DNA from: Pseudomonadota bacterium
Lineage (GTDB): Bacteria; Pseudomonadota; Gammaproteobacteria; Xanthomonadales; SZUA-38
Length of the DNA: 64,000 nt
Assembly: GCA_039033415.1 (NCBI GenBank)
Contig: JBCCCR010000008.1
Coordinates: 1 to 64,000 of the forward strand
Direction: 5' to 3'
Every line of letters begins with the position of its first letter. Position 1 is the stretch's first letter. The translations under genes and the position numbers were made by a program. Of this stretch, positions 10,001-17,711 are shown piece after piece. The notes beneath the pieces are model-generated. The model was not told the origin of the DNA. It saw nothing but the letters and a program-made list of their open reading frames with translations, and searched no databases.

Positions 10001-10266
10001 CGCTGGGCATCCACAGTCGAATAGAGGATACGATCGAGCACATCCGAGCCCGCGCCCGCGTCGGCAACTGCTACGTCAACCGCAACATGATCGGCGCTGT
10101 CGTCGGCGTGCAGCCGTTTGGCGGCGAGGGGCTGTCGGGTACCGGGCCGAAGGCCGGCGGTCCGCATTACCTACACCGGTTCATCACCGAGCGAACCTTC
10201 ACCGTCAATACGGCCGCCGTGGGCGGCAATGCATCACTGCTGGCCATGCAGCCGGCGGTGGACTGA
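7093..10266 (+). CDS. putA: Bifunctional proline dehydrogenase / glutamate semialdehyde dehydrogenase PutA
   Basis: The 1057-residue protein fuses an FAD proline dehydrogenase barrel to an NAD aldehyde dehydrogenase and converts proline to glutamate. The first half shows RLVKGAYWDTEIK, ATHNAHTIAA and FQRLHGMGEELYD. The second half shows ISPWNFPLAIFTGQ, the general-base Glu in LVAETGGLNAM and the catalytic Cys in AGQRCSAARV. At 1057 residues it is shorter than the roughly 1320-residue E. coli trifunctional PutA and has no visible ribbon-helix-helix domain, so it should not repress its own gene. It stands alone between the cox operon and gspA. Confidence 0.96.
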   Translation: MNTAPSATWISSNPQQLEWPGHQAISGDWLADENAHMAKVLETVELAPELQEKITALATSLVVKVRAGQDDRSPVDAFMQQYDLSSTEGVLLMCLAEALLRIPDADTADALIADKLGDADWEAHLGKSQSMFVNASTWGLMLTGKMVRVPTEMERSFLDPLRKLVSRSGEPVIRQAVRQAMRIMGHQYVMGRTIDEAMKRAREKDNRAYRYSFDMLGEAALTDADAERYFEAYQEAIRRLGAHGQTDTDPFSLPSISVKLSALHPRYLFSQFDRVLAELTPRLKTLAIMAREAGINLTLDAEEADRLQLSLAVFEQVYRDPDLAGWEGMGLVVQAYQKRSLAVLAYLADLARESGRRLPLRLVKGAYWDTEIKRSQEQGLDGYPVFTRKINTDCSYLACARVLLDQRETFYPQFATHNAHTIAAIYLLAGDADGYEFQRLHGMGEELYDEVIGEGNLALPCRVYAPVGSHKDLLPYLVRRLLENGANTSFVNRISDRDLPVAEIVADPVSQNRSIDSKPHPQIGLPETLYGEERNNSRGLNLNDPAALNSLKAQLESVPTDGWQAAPLIPGSADGSDDFDVHNPADRGQRLGSWRAANEAATGKALENAAAAAPRWDATPVEERARCLLKAAELMEARAPELIYLLTREAGKTLPDGWAELREAVDFCRYYAASALDMKAHRLPGPTGESNELTFHGRGSFAAISPWNFPLAIFTGQVVAALVTGNAVLAKPAEQTNLVGHLAVQLMHEAGIPKDVLQFVPGEGRRVGPVLTADPRLAGVAFTGSTETAQAINRALAARDGALPALVAETGGLNAMIADSSSLPEQLVNDLVGSAFMSAGQRCSAARVLFIQRDVAPRVLEMLEGAMAELTVGDPALLSTDVGPVIDRAAQQTLQAHIDRLSADGGLIASTPLPSWHEQGTFVAPTAFKIDRLDLLKREVFGPILHVIEYRAQDLDQVLDQINRSGYGLTLGIHSRIEDTIEHIRARARVGNCYVNRNMIGAVVGVQPFGGEGLSGTGPKAGGPHYLHRFITERTFTVNTAAVGGNASLLAMQPAVD

Positions 10267-10347
10267 CGGGCGGCCGGGGATCGCGGTGATTACCAGGCGA
10301 ACCCAACGCGGTGACGTCGCGCCCCCTCTAACAGCCGGAGGGACGTG

Positions 10348-12006
10348 ATGTATCTGCAGTACTTTGGTTTGCACGAGGCCCCGTTCTCCATTACGCCAGA
10401 CCCGCGCTTTGTGTTTCTGAGTGCTCGGCATGAGGATGCGCTGGCCCATCTAAAATACGGCATCACCGAGGGCGGCGGCGGTGGCTTTGTGCAGCTCACC
10501 GGCGAGGTGGGAACCGGCAAGACGACGCTATCCCGATGCCTGCTGGAAACCCTGCCTGACAACATCTCGGTGGCGCTGCTGCTGAATCCGCGGCTGCCGC
10601 CGCTGGAGCTGCTGGAGGCGATCTGTGAGGAGCTGAAGGTTTCCACCCGAGCTGCCAAAGGCAGTCAGAAAAGACTGGTCGACCGTCTCAACCGGTATCT
10701 GCTCAGGGCCCACGGCGAGGGCCGCAACGTCGTGTTGATCGTCGACGAAGCGCAGAACCTGCTGCCGGAGGCGCTGGAACAGGTCCGCCTGCTCACCAAC
10801 CTGGAAACGCCAACCAAGAAACTCCTGCAGATTGTGCTGCTGGGACAGCCGGAGCTGCGCGACCTGCTGGCGCGCGCCGACCTGCGGCAGCTCGCGCAGC
10901 GCATCACGGCCCGCTATCACCTGACCGCGCTGGACGGCACCGAAACCGCCGACTACCTCGCTCACCGCCTCAAGGTCGCCGGTGCCCTGGAAAACCTCTT
11001 TACCCCCGGCGCCTGCCGAGCCGTCCATCGCTACACCGGCGGCGTACCCCGACTGATCAACATTGTGGCGGAGCGCGCGCTGGTGGCGACCTACGCCGCG
11101 GGCGAGCGGCGGGTGAGTGCCGCGCTGGTCAAGCTGGCCGCTGAGGAGGTGCTGCCGCCGGCGGTCGGCACCGTCGAGCCTGGACCTCAACGATCAGCAC
11201 CCCCCCTCGGTGCGGTGCTGCGAGGCCAGCTGGGAGGACTCGCCGCAGGCCTGACGCTGGCGGCCGCAGCGGCCGTTGCCTGGTGGTGGTGGGACAGCAG
11301 CAGACAGGCTGCTGCTACCTCACCGCAGAATGCAGCGCTGAGCGGCCTGACAGCGAGCCGTCCGGCGGTCGGGTCTGCACCGGACTCGAGCATCGCGGCT
11401 CCGTCGGTTGAGGCGAAGGGCCGCTTGGGGCAAAGCGGCGAAAATTGGATCCAGACCTGGGACCAGGCCTGGCTCCGGCTGAGTGATGGGCTCAGCACAG
11501 CTGCGGCGGCTGCGCCGCGCCGTGGGGAGTGCCCTGACGAGCCGGTTCCGCCCCTGCGGTGCCGGCGCGCGCGGGCCGGCACCGATGAGCTTGAGGCTCT
11601 GGACCGGCCGGTGATGATCCAGCTGTCGGCCGCGGATAATCGCTACGCGCTCGTGCGGTTCGCCGACTCGGCGGTTGAGGTCATGGGGCCAGAAGAGTCG
11701 AACTGGCTCGACACGCGAGAGATCGAAGCGCGCTGGAGCGGTCTGTATATCGATCTCTTTATGATTCCCGGCTACGTCCCCGACGTCCTGCGTGAGGGCG
11801 ACCGCGGACCCGGCGTGCTGTGGGTCAAGGCGGCGGCCAGTCGTTCCAAGCCGGCCTTTCAGGCAGACGCTAGCGACCCCTACTTCGGTCCCGCGCTGCG
11901 AAGCTGGGCCGAGGCGTTCCAGTCAGCTCACGGACTGCCGTCCGACGGACTGATCGGTCTGGCGACGCTTCAACGGATCGCTGACCGCGAAGATCTGATG
12001 CCATGA
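10348..12006 (+). CDS. gspA: General secretion pathway protein A (ExeA-type AAA ATPase)
   Basis: The protein has an AAA+ domain with Walker A GEVGTGKT (about 52-59) and Walker B VVLIVDEAQNL, a membrane helix ending in several tryptophans (about 295-315), and a C-terminal peptidoglycan-binding domain with SAHGLPSDGLIGLATLQ. In Aeromonas, ExeA with ExeB places the type II secretin in the cell wall. The ATG at 10348 was chosen over the GTG one codon upstream, because a GGAGG ends 6 bases before it and the MYLQYFGLHEAPFSITPDPRF start matches the family. gspB follows 52 bases downstream. Confidence 0.92.
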   Translation: MYLQYFGLHEAPFSITPDPRFVFLSARHEDALAHLKYGITEGGGGGFVQLTGEVGTGKTTLSRCLLETLPDNISVALLLNPRLPPLELLEAICEELKVSTRAAKGSQKRLVDRLNRYLLRAHGEGRNVVLIVDEAQNLLPEALEQVRLLTNLETPTKKLLQIVLLGQPELRDLLARADLRQLAQRITARYHLTALDGTETADYLAHRLKVAGALENLFTPGACRAVHRYTGGVPRLINIVAERALVATYAAGERRVSAALVKLAAEEVLPPAVGTVEPGPQRSAPPLGAVLRGQLGGLAAGLTLAAAAAVAWWWWDSSRQAAATSPQNAALSGLTASRPAVGSAPDSSIAAPSVEAKGRLGQSGENWIQTWDQAWLRLSDGLSTAAAAAPRRGECPDEPVPPLRCRRARAGTDELEALDRPVMIQLSAADNRYALVRFADSAVEVMGPEESNWLDTREIEARWSGLYIDLFMIPGYVPDVLREGDRGPGVLWVKAAASRSKPAFQADASDPYFGPALRSWAEAFQSAHGLPSDGLIGLATLQRIADREDLMP

Positions 12007-12058
12007 TGGGGCCAGCGACGCTGGCGGCTGGCGCAGCCGCTGATCGGGGAGAAGCCTG

Positions 12059-12871
12059 ATGTCCAGCATCCTTGAGGCGCTCAAGAAATCAGAGGCGCAG
12101 CGCGCCGCCGGCAACGCATCGCGGGCGCCGCTAGCGACCGAGCCGCAGCACAGGTCATCCCAAAACCGGCGGCTGCTGCTGATGATGCCACTGGCCATCG
12201 GACTGGCGGTGACGGTCGCGTGGCGCTATGGGCTGTTGACGTCACCCGATGACGTCGACTCGATCGAGACACCGACCGTGGCCGGCACGGCGCCCGCTGC
12301 CGGTGAAGCGGTTCCAGCTGTCGCCCCGGCGCCGGCGCAGCCAGCCCCCGCTCGCGCCATTCAGCCGACCACCGCCGCCGAATCGGCCGGCGCTGCACCA
12401 AAGCCGGTCACCGAGGCACAGCCGCTCGGACCGACGACGGAGGCCCCGGCGCCGGCATCATCGCCTGAACTTGGCGACGCCACGGTGCAGACCGAAACCC
12501 CGGCTGCGCCGGTTGCTACAGCAGGGTCTTCGCCGCCCTTGGCTGAGCCTACCGACGTACCCATGCCTGCGACGGCAACGGCCGAACCCCCGGCACAACC
12601 TGCCGACGACACCGCGGACGCACCACCGCCTAAACCCGGCTCCCGCCTTCCCTCACTGGCCCAGCTCCCGGCTTTGGAACAGGAGATCGGGGCCGTTGAG
12701 ATGACGATGCTTGTGTATAGCCAGGATCCGGCGCGCCGGTTTGCGCTGGTTAACGGTCAGCGGCTCAAGGAGGGTGAAACCCTGGAAGGCGGGGTGGAGC
12801 TGCTGGAGATCCGGCGTGACTCCTGCGTGTTTGCCGCTCGCGGTCAGCGGTTTGTCATCCGCAGCCAGTAG
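12059..12871 (+). CDS. gspB: General secretion pathway protein B
   Basis: The 270-residue protein starts with MSSILEALKKSEAQR, the typical cytoplasmic GspB/ExeB start. It then has one membrane helix (about 38-55), a long Pro/Ala/Thr-rich periplasmic linker (about 70-195) and a C-terminal GspB domain with VYSQDPARRFALVNGQRLKEGE. It works with GspA in assembly of the type II secretion secretin. No other gsp genes are in the window, as is common for the AB pair. The linker is low-complexity and its length is likely variable. Confidence 0.93.
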   Translation: MSSILEALKKSEAQRAAGNASRAPLATEPQHRSSQNRRLLLMMPLAIGLAVTVAWRYGLLTSPDDVDSIETPTVAGTAPAAGEAVPAVAPAPAQPAPARAIQPTTAAESAGAAPKPVTEAQPLGPTTEAPAPASSPELGDATVQTETPAAPVATAGSSPPLAEPTDVPMPATATAEPPAQPADDTADAPPPKPGSRLPSLAQLPALEQEIGAVEMTMLVYSQDPARRFALVNGQRLKEGETLEGGVELLEIRRDSCVFAARGQRFVIRSQ

Positions 12872-12895
12872 GCGAGCACAACCCATGATGGCGTT

Positions 12896-13585
12896 TTGAA
12901 AAGGACTCGGCGCGACAAGGCCTGGTTTCGTAAGCCTCAAAAGCGGCGCTGGCCGCTCGCGGCGGTGCTGCTGGGCGTGGCGATGGCCGCGACGGGCATC
13001 TGGCAACGGGCCTCAGACTGGACTTTTGGCGCCTGGGGGCTGATTCCGGCGGAGTTTGTGGCGGCGTTTCAGGGCAGCGTCGAGTGGTGGCAGCCTCCGC
13101 TGATCACGCCGCTGACCTCGCTGTTTATGCACGCCGGCTGGCCGCACTTGATCGGCAACCTGATCTATTGGGCCCTGTTCGCTCCCCGCGTAGAAAGTCG
13201 GATCGGCGCGCTGGGCTTTGCGTCGCTGCTGCTGGGCTGCGGCGTGCTGGCAAACCTTTACTCGGTCTGGCTCGAACCCGAGGGCCTGGCGCCGCTGGTC
13301 GGGATGAGCGGGATGGTTTCAGCCTGCATGGGTGCATTCCTCGGGCTGTTTCCCCGCTCGAAAGTGGGCGTCATCCTGCCTCTCGGGCTATACCTTCAGT
13401 TCCTGCGCATCCCCGCGATCGCGCTGATTGGCTCGTGGTTTGGATTCCAGGTGTTATACACTTTTTTCGGTGACGCGCTTGGCACCGTGGCCTGGTGGAC
13501 CCATATCGCAGGCTTTGTGAGCGGACTGATCCTTGCGATCCCGCTCAGCTTTCTCACGCCCGCCGTTGCGCAGCGCGAGCGCTGA
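12896..13585 (+). CDS. Rhomboid family intramembrane serine protease
   Basis: The 229-residue protein has six or so membrane helices and the rhomboid catalytic features: FMHAGWPHLIGN (His79, His84, Asn88), the GMSG motif with catalytic Ser138, and His203 in WTHIAGF. Rhomboids cleave membrane-spanning substrates within the bilayer. The frame begins at a TTG at 12896, because the ATG codons just before it run straight into a stop; a start further in is possible. Substrates cannot be inferred. It sits between gspB and a DUF1820 gene, all on plus. Confidence 0.88.
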   Translation: MKRTRRDKAWFRKPQKRRWPLAAVLLGVAMAATGIWQRASDWTFGAWGLIPAEFVAAFQGSVEWWQPPLITPLTSLFMHAGWPHLIGNLIYWALFAPRVESRIGALGFASLLLGCGVLANLYSVWLEPEGLAPLVGMSGMVSACMGAFLGLFPRSKVGVILPLGLYLQFLRIPAIALIGSWFGFQVLYTFFGDALGTVAWWTHIAGFVSGLILAIPLSFLTPAVAQRER

Positions 13586-13634
13586 CCTGCATCGGGAAAC
13601 GCGCCGGCATCGTGCGCAGTAGCAAGGACAGAAC

Positions 13635-13967
13635 ATGGCCAAAAACACGCTCTATAAAGTCATCTTTCTCAACCACGGGAAGGTCTACGAACTGTTTGCC
13701 CGCAGCGCCAGCGCCAGTGGCCTCTATGGCTTCGTTGAAATCGGCGAGCTGGTGTTCGAGAGCGGGGAGTCCCTGGTGGTCGACCCCACCGAAGAACGAA
13801 TCCGGGACGAGTTCAGTGACGTCAAGGTGCTGCACCTGCCCATGCACAGCGTCATTCGCCTGGAAGAGGTGGAAAAGCGCGGCACCTGCCAAATTCGCGA
13901 TCGCGAGAGCGGCGAGAAGATCACACCCTTTCCGCTGTCAGCCCCGACCGGCCGCAGCGAAAGCTAA
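13635..13967 (+). CDS. DUF1820 family protein
   Basis: This 110-residue soluble protein starts MAKNTLYKVIFLNHGKVYELFAR and contains GLYGFVEIGELVF and HSVIRLEEVEKRGTCQI, matching the DUF1820 family found mainly in Gammaproteobacteria. Function is unknown. It has no membrane segment or signal. It follows the rhomboid gene by 49 bases and precedes a short region rich in inverted repeats. Confidence 0.88.
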   Translation: MAKNTLYKVIFLNHGKVYELFARSASASGLYGFVEIGELVFESGESLVVDPTEERIRDEFSDVKVLHLPMHSVIRLEEVEKRGTCQIRDRESGEKITPFPLSAPTGRSES

Positions 13968-13985
13968 ACCATACCGTGGATACTA

Positions 13986-14107
13986 GTAGGCTGTTGAAAA
14001 AGCCTTCCCTGGCCCATTTTTTTACTATGGCAACAACGCCATTGAAAATGCCGGCACGTCCATGTGCCGGATGCAGCGCGCCGAAAAACTTCGGTTTTTA
14101 GCGCGCC
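13986..14107. repeat. Cluster of short inverted repeats, possible mobile-element remnant
   Basis: About 120 bases between two convergent genes hold three hairpins in a row. GGCT and AGCC at 13989-14004 flank a GGCTGTTGAAAAA sequence that resembles insertion-sequence ends. CCGGCAC pairs with GTGCCGG at 14051-14070. GCGCGC plus AAAAAC pairs with GTTTTT plus GCGCGC at 14076-14106. The last can also fold as CCGAA-AAAC-TTCGG followed by TTTTT, which would act as a plus-strand terminator for DUF1820. Whether it is a repeated element needs copies elsewhere in the genome. Confidence 0.5.
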
Positions 14108-14108
14108 G

Positions 14109-15383
14109 CTAGTTCGACGCAGCTCCGGCCGGTTGCCCGGCGAAGTCCGACTGCCGCAATAGCTTCGTCGCCTCCAGCAGCGCCCGGTCGATGCCGTCGG
14201 GCCCCGGCTTGCTCTCCATAGCGATATCAGGCTCGATGCCCGTACCGTGGATCGATACGCCAGATGGCGTGTAATACCGCGCGGTTGTGAGCTTGATGGC
14301 GCCGCCGTTGCGCAGCGGTAGCACGGTCTGCACCGATCCTTTGCCAAAACTCTTCTCCCCGAGCAGCGTCGCCCGGCCGTGATCTTTCAGTGCGCCGGCG
14401 ACAATCTCTGACGCGGACGCGCTGACCTTGTCGAGCAGCAGCACGATCGGCGCACCCTCGAGCGCGTCGTCTGCATCCGACTGGTAGGTCGCCAGGTCAG
14501 CGCCGTCTCGGCCGCGGGTGGAAACGATGTCGCCCCGGCTCAGAAACAGGTCGCTGACGCCAACCGCTGCCGACAGCACGCCGCCCGGGTTGCCGCGCAG
14601 GTCGAGGATCAATCCCCCGAGCGGTGCGCCATGGCCCGCCTCGAGTTCGGCCAGGGTGTCGGCGACCCGGCCAGCCGTTCCCGTCTGAAAATTCCCGATC
14701 TTCAGGTAGGCGAGGCCACCGTCCAGCAGCTCACCGTGCACGGCGATGATTCGAATTACCTCACGGCGCAGAGTCATGCGGCGGTCTGCCTGACCCTCAC
14801 GCCCAACCGTGATGGTCACCTTGGTATCCGCAGGTCCACGGACCCGCTCGAGCGCGCTGCGGGGCCCGGCTTTGGTAATGGGGATGCCCTCCACTTCGCG
14901 AATGGTGTCGCCGCGGACGATGCCCGCTCTCGCGGCGGGTCCTTCCTCGGTGACCGCGACCACCGCCAGCTCACCGTCGCGCCAGTCGACCTCGATGCCG
15001 ATGCCGCCGTACCGACCCTGACTGTCACTCTCGAGCCGCCGGTATTGGTCAGCGTCCAGGTAAACGGTATGCCGATCCAGTCCGGACAGCATGCCGCGGA
15101 TGGCGTCTTCCAGCAGGTCAGCATCCGCCGTATCGTCGACGTAATCTCGCTGCACGTGACCCATCACGTCCGTCAGCGTGCGCATCTGCATCAGGGTCAG
15201 CGCCATATCATCAGGCGGCGCGGCCACCGCGCGGCTGGTGCACACCGCGGCGACGACAAGCGCCAGAATCATCGTTGTGACGCACCAATCTCGGGTGGCT
15301 GGACGCCTCACGATGCTTATAGAGGAGCGGCTCGCGGTCTGTCCGCGAACGTCGTGCTGGCTTCGACTTCGGTGGTTTGGCAT
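14109..15383 (-). CDS. S41 family C-terminal processing peptidase
   Basis: The 424-residue protein has a hydrophobic export segment (about 38-54), a PDZ domain with RYGGIGIEVD and GIVRGDTIREVEG, and a C-terminal S41 protease core with LDLRGNPGGVL, the nucleophile region SASASEIVAGAL and the lysine-containing GEKSFGKGSVQT. It is a periplasmic tail-specific protease of the CtpA/Prc type. The 37 residues before the export segment are Arg/Ser-rich, so a shorter form starting at 15272 is possible. CtpA processes the D1 reaction centre protein in oxygenic phototrophs; nothing here suggests that role. Confidence 0.9.
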   Translation of the reverse strand: MPNHRSRSQHDVRGQTASRSSISIVRRPATRDWCVTTMILALVVAAVCTSRAVAAPPDDMALTLMQMRTLTDVMGHVQRDYVDDTADADLLEDAIRGMLSGLDRHTVYLDADQYRRLESDSQGRYGGIGIEVDWRDGELAVVAVTEEGPAARAGIVRGDTIREVEGIPITKAGPRSALERVRGPADTKVTITVGREGQADRRMTLRREVIRIIAVHGELLDGGLAYLKIGNFQTGTAGRVADTLAELEAGHGAPLGGLILDLRGNPGGVLSAAVGVSDLFLSRGDIVSTRGRDGADLATYQSDADDALEGAPIVLLLDKVSASASEIVAGALKDHGRATLLGEKSFGKGSVQTVLPLRNGGAIKLTTARYYTPSGVSIHGTGIEPDIAMESKPGPDGIDRALLEATKLLRQSDFAGQPAGAASN

Positions 15384-15530
15384 TGCGCGGTTCCTCGCGT
15401 GTGCTTAGCTGGCAGGGCCACTACCCCTGTCTCTAACGTCGGCCCAGGATCATCGGGGCTTTATCCATAGACCGCGCTAGGGCACAAAAAGATTCATCCA
15501 GCGCGGCTGGGCTGTGGCACACTCCGTGCC

Positions 15531-16259
15531 ATGACCGATCCTGACTATCGTTCGAGCAAGCTCATCGACCCGGCGGAGCGCCTGATTTTTGCCCTCGATG
15601 TGCCCCATCGCAGCGACGCTTTAGCGCTCGTAGACCAGCTTGGAGACGCGGTACGTTTCTACAAACTTGGGCTTGAGTTTTTTCTGAGCGGCAGCTTCTT
15701 TCCGGTACTGGAAGAGCTCTGCAGCCGCGACAAGAAAATTTTTGTCGACCTCAAGCTATTCGATATTCCGGCAACCGTTGCCGGCGCGGTCCGGCAGCTG
15801 AACCAATACCCCATCGACCTCACCACCGTGCATGGCAACGACGCCATGCTGCGGGCCGCAGCGGAGGCGGCCGATTCGCTGAAGGTTCTGGGTGTGACCG
15901 CCCTGACCAGCCTGGACCGCGGTGATCTCGACGACCTGGGGTTCAGCTGCAGTGTCGAAGACCTGGTGCTGTCCCGGGCTCGCCGCGCGCTGGAGGCCGG
16001 CTGCGCCGGCGTGGTGTCCTCGGGGCTTGAGGCCACGCGACTGCGCGAGAACCTCGACCACAAGCTGCTGGTTGTTTGCCCCGGCATTCGGCCGGTGGCC
16101 AACACCGACGACCAGCAGCGCACCGTCGACGTGGCGCAGGCGTTGCGCAATGGCGCTGACTACCTGGTCATCGGCAGGCCCATCCGAGCCGCCGACGACC
16201 CTCGGGGTGCTGCCAGCGCCATCGTGGAGACAATCCACTCAGTGTTCGATTCACCCTGA
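15531..16259 (+). CDS. pyrF: Orotidine 5'-phosphate decarboxylase
   Basis: The 242-residue protein is a class I OMP decarboxylase that makes UMP in pyrimidine synthesis. It shows LIFALDVPHRSDA at the start, the catalytic KIFVDLKLFDIPATV with the Asp/Lys charge cluster, and the phosphate-binding LVIGRPIRAADDPRGA near the end. The ATG at 15531 is the only start that gives this conserved N-terminus closely. A short GGCAC/GTGCC inverted repeat lies immediately upstream of the start codon. It stands alone, convergent with the antiporter gene. Confidence 0.96.
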   Translation: MTDPDYRSSKLIDPAERLIFALDVPHRSDALALVDQLGDAVRFYKLGLEFFLSGSFFPVLEELCSRDKKIFVDLKLFDIPATVAGAVRQLNQYPIDLTTVHGNDAMLRAAAEAADSLKVLGVTALTSLDRGDLDDLGFSCSVEDLVLSRARRALEAGCAGVVSSGLEATRLRENLDHKLLVVCPGIRPVANTDDQQRTVDVAQALRNGADYLVIGRPIRAADDPRGAASAIVETIHSVFDSP

Positions 16260-16285
16260 CACGGTCCGATGCTCGCAAAACGGCT

Positions 16286-17266
16286 CTACGAGACCGCTTC
16301 GACGGCCTTCGCCGTCAACCATCCCAGGTAAGCCAGGTAGCCGGCGAGCAGCGCCGCCCCCTCAAACCGATTGATTCGACCGCCGCCACCGCGGCGATAG
16401 CCGAACACCAGCAGCGCAACCGTCATCACCAGCATGGTCGGGAGGTCGCGGTCCAGCACAGCTGGCGAAACCGGCACCGGGGCGATGCTGCCGGCCAGGC
16501 CGACCACCACCAGCGAGTTAAACAGATTCGATCCGAGCACGTTGCCCAGCGCAATCTCGTGCTCGTTTTTTCTGACCGCCACCAAAGAAGCCGCCAGTTC
16601 AGGCAGAGAGGTGCCAACAGCGACCACCGTCAGGCCGATCACCAGTTCACTGACGCCCAGACCGGTGGCGACACCCACCGCGCCCCAAACCAGGAACCGG
16701 GCGCTGACGATCAGCAGCATCAGACCCACCGACAGCTTGAGCAGCGCCTGCCTGAGCGGCAGCAGACGGCTGGTGATCTCCTCCCGCACCTCTAGACCCA
16801 ACGCGTCCACCGTGCGCAGCTTGCTGCTGGCGTACACCGACCAGCCGAGAAAAGCGCCAAAAACCCCGAGCAGCAGCAGCCCGTCGAGGCGACTAAGCGT
16901 ACCGCTGTGGAGCATCCAGCCGAGGAGACCCGTGACCAGCAAAAGAAACGGGAGCTCCTGTCGCAGCACCTTTGACTCGACGCTGATCGGTTTGAGCAGC
17001 GCCACCAGCCCCAGGATGAGACCGATGTTCGCGACGTTGGACCCCATGGCGTTGCCGAGAGCCAAAGCCGGCGTACCGTCCAGGGCTGACTGAACGGACA
17101 CCACAATCTCCGGGGCTGAGGTGCCAAAGCCGACGATCAGCATCCCGATCAGCAGCGGCGACATACCGGCGTGGCTGGCGGTGGCCGCAGCGCCTTCGAC
17201 AAACCAGCTGGCGGACGCCATGAGCACCAGCAGGCCACCTGCGATAGCGAGGAGCTCGAGCGTCAT
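16286..17266 (-). CDS. Calcium/sodium antiporter, CaCA family
   Basis: The 326-residue protein has about ten membrane helices arranged as two homologous halves. Each half carries an alpha-repeat: GFGTSAPEIVVSVQSALDG with GNAMGSNVANIGLILG in the first, and AVGTSLPELAASLVAV with GNVLGSNLFNSLVVVG in the second. These glutamates bind the cation in the YrbG/NCX family, which exchanges Na+ or H+ for Ca2+ across the inner membrane. Length is normal for the bacterial family. Confidence 0.94.
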   Translation of the reverse strand: MTLELLAIAGGLLVLMASASWFVEGAAATASHAGMSPLLIGMLIVGFGTSAPEIVVSVQSALDGTPALALGNAMGSNVANIGLILGLVALLKPISVESKVLRQELPFLLLVTGLLGWMLHSGTLSRLDGLLLLGVFGAFLGWSVYASSKLRTVDALGLEVREEITSRLLPLRQALLKLSVGLMLLIVSARFLVWGAVGVATGLGVSELVIGLTVVAVGTSLPELAASLVAVRKNEHEIALGNVLGSNLFNSLVVVGLAGSIAPVPVSPAVLDRDLPTMLVMTVALLVFGYRRGGGGRINRFEGAALLAGYLAYLGWLTAKAVEAVS

Positions 17267-17374
17267 CGAGCCCCCGGCTCAAACGAGCGCACGGACGCAA
17301 AGTCGCCGGTAACCAGGCAGACGAAAACGAGGAAGCGACATTCGGCGTAGCTGTCGGTCGAGGAGGTAGAAGAA

Positions 17375-17557
17375 ATGAGTCCCGCATCCCGCGGTGGCGG
17401 CATCAGACCGGCAAATTACCACTCTTTGGCGGGACCCAGAGCCAAATGCGGGAAATTTTTGCGGCTGGCCAGGGCTGTTGGTGGCGTTTTTGTCCGCGAA
17501 TCCGAAAAGGATCACGGAAATATTGGGATTTTCAGCTTACTTAGAGTGTTTTTCTAA
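17375..17557 (+). CDS. Possible small protein (60 residues), unsupported by homology
   Basis: An ATG at 17375 follows an AGGAGGTAGAAGAA sequence, a near-perfect ribosome site with 8 bases between GGAGG and ATG, in an otherwise non-coding region. It opens a 60-residue basic frame that I do not recognise. The stop lies inside a perfect 8-base inverted repeat followed by TTTT (17538-17564) that could terminate the transcript. The composition is not clearly protein-like, so this is listed for the strong ribosome site and not as a confirmed gene. Confidence 0.25.
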   Translation: MSPASRGGGIRPANYHSLAGPRAKCGKFLRLARAVGGVFVRESEKDHGNIGIFSLLRVFF

Positions 17558-17573
17558 GTATTTTCTCAGAAAA
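17538..17573 (+). terminator. AT-rich inverted repeats, terminator-like
   Basis: TACTTAGA at 17538-17545 pairs perfectly with TCTAAGTA at 17553-17560 across a 7-base loop, and TTTT follows. Immediately after, TTTTCT and AGAAAA (17561-17573) form a second small palindrome. The first hairpin with its T-run could end a plus-strand transcript such as the 60-residue frame before it. Its pairing is A/T-rich and weak. Confidence 0.4.
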
Positions 17574-17576
17574 TGA

Positions 17577-17692
17577 TTGTAAGCCACTCAAAAATATATA
17601 AAATACCCGAAAACCAATAAACGAAGGGAATCGGAGGGGATAGCCTTCGGGCCATCCATTACTGCCCCGGCGAAGGCCGGGGTTTTTTGTGT
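17577..17692 (+). ncRNA. Candidate small RNA with own promoter and terminator
   Basis: A plausible sigma-70 promoter (TTGTAA at 17577-17582, 16 bases, TAAAAT at 17599-17604) lies in an AT-rich stretch. From about 17611 the transcript would contain a hairpin at 17638-17657 with a TTCG tetraloop (GGATAGCC against GGCCATCC, one mismatch) and then a strong intrinsic terminator at 17665-17688 (7 G/C pairs, GAAG loop, six T). The terminator points along plus, while the genes on both sides are on minus, so it serves no annotated gene. Predicted RNA length is about 80 bases. No known RNA family is recognised. Confidence 0.5.
17665..17688 (+). terminator. Strong intrinsic terminator on plus strand
   Basis: CCCCGGC at 17665-17671 pairs with GCCGGGG at 17676-17682 across a GAAG loop, followed directly by TTTTTT. 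There is no A-run on the other side, so it acts only on plus-strand transcription. No plus-strand gene precedes it within 1.4 kb except the small-RNA and small-frame candidates. Confidence 0.8.
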
Positions 17693-17711
17693 CCGATGTC
17701 TACAGGGTCGC

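Noticed and set aside
14109-15383. S41 peptidase as a D1-processing CtpA linked to photosynthesis
   Set aside because: The reaction centre here is type 2 with PufL/PufM, which do not need D1-type processing, and the gene lies 13 kb from the cluster among housekeeping genes.
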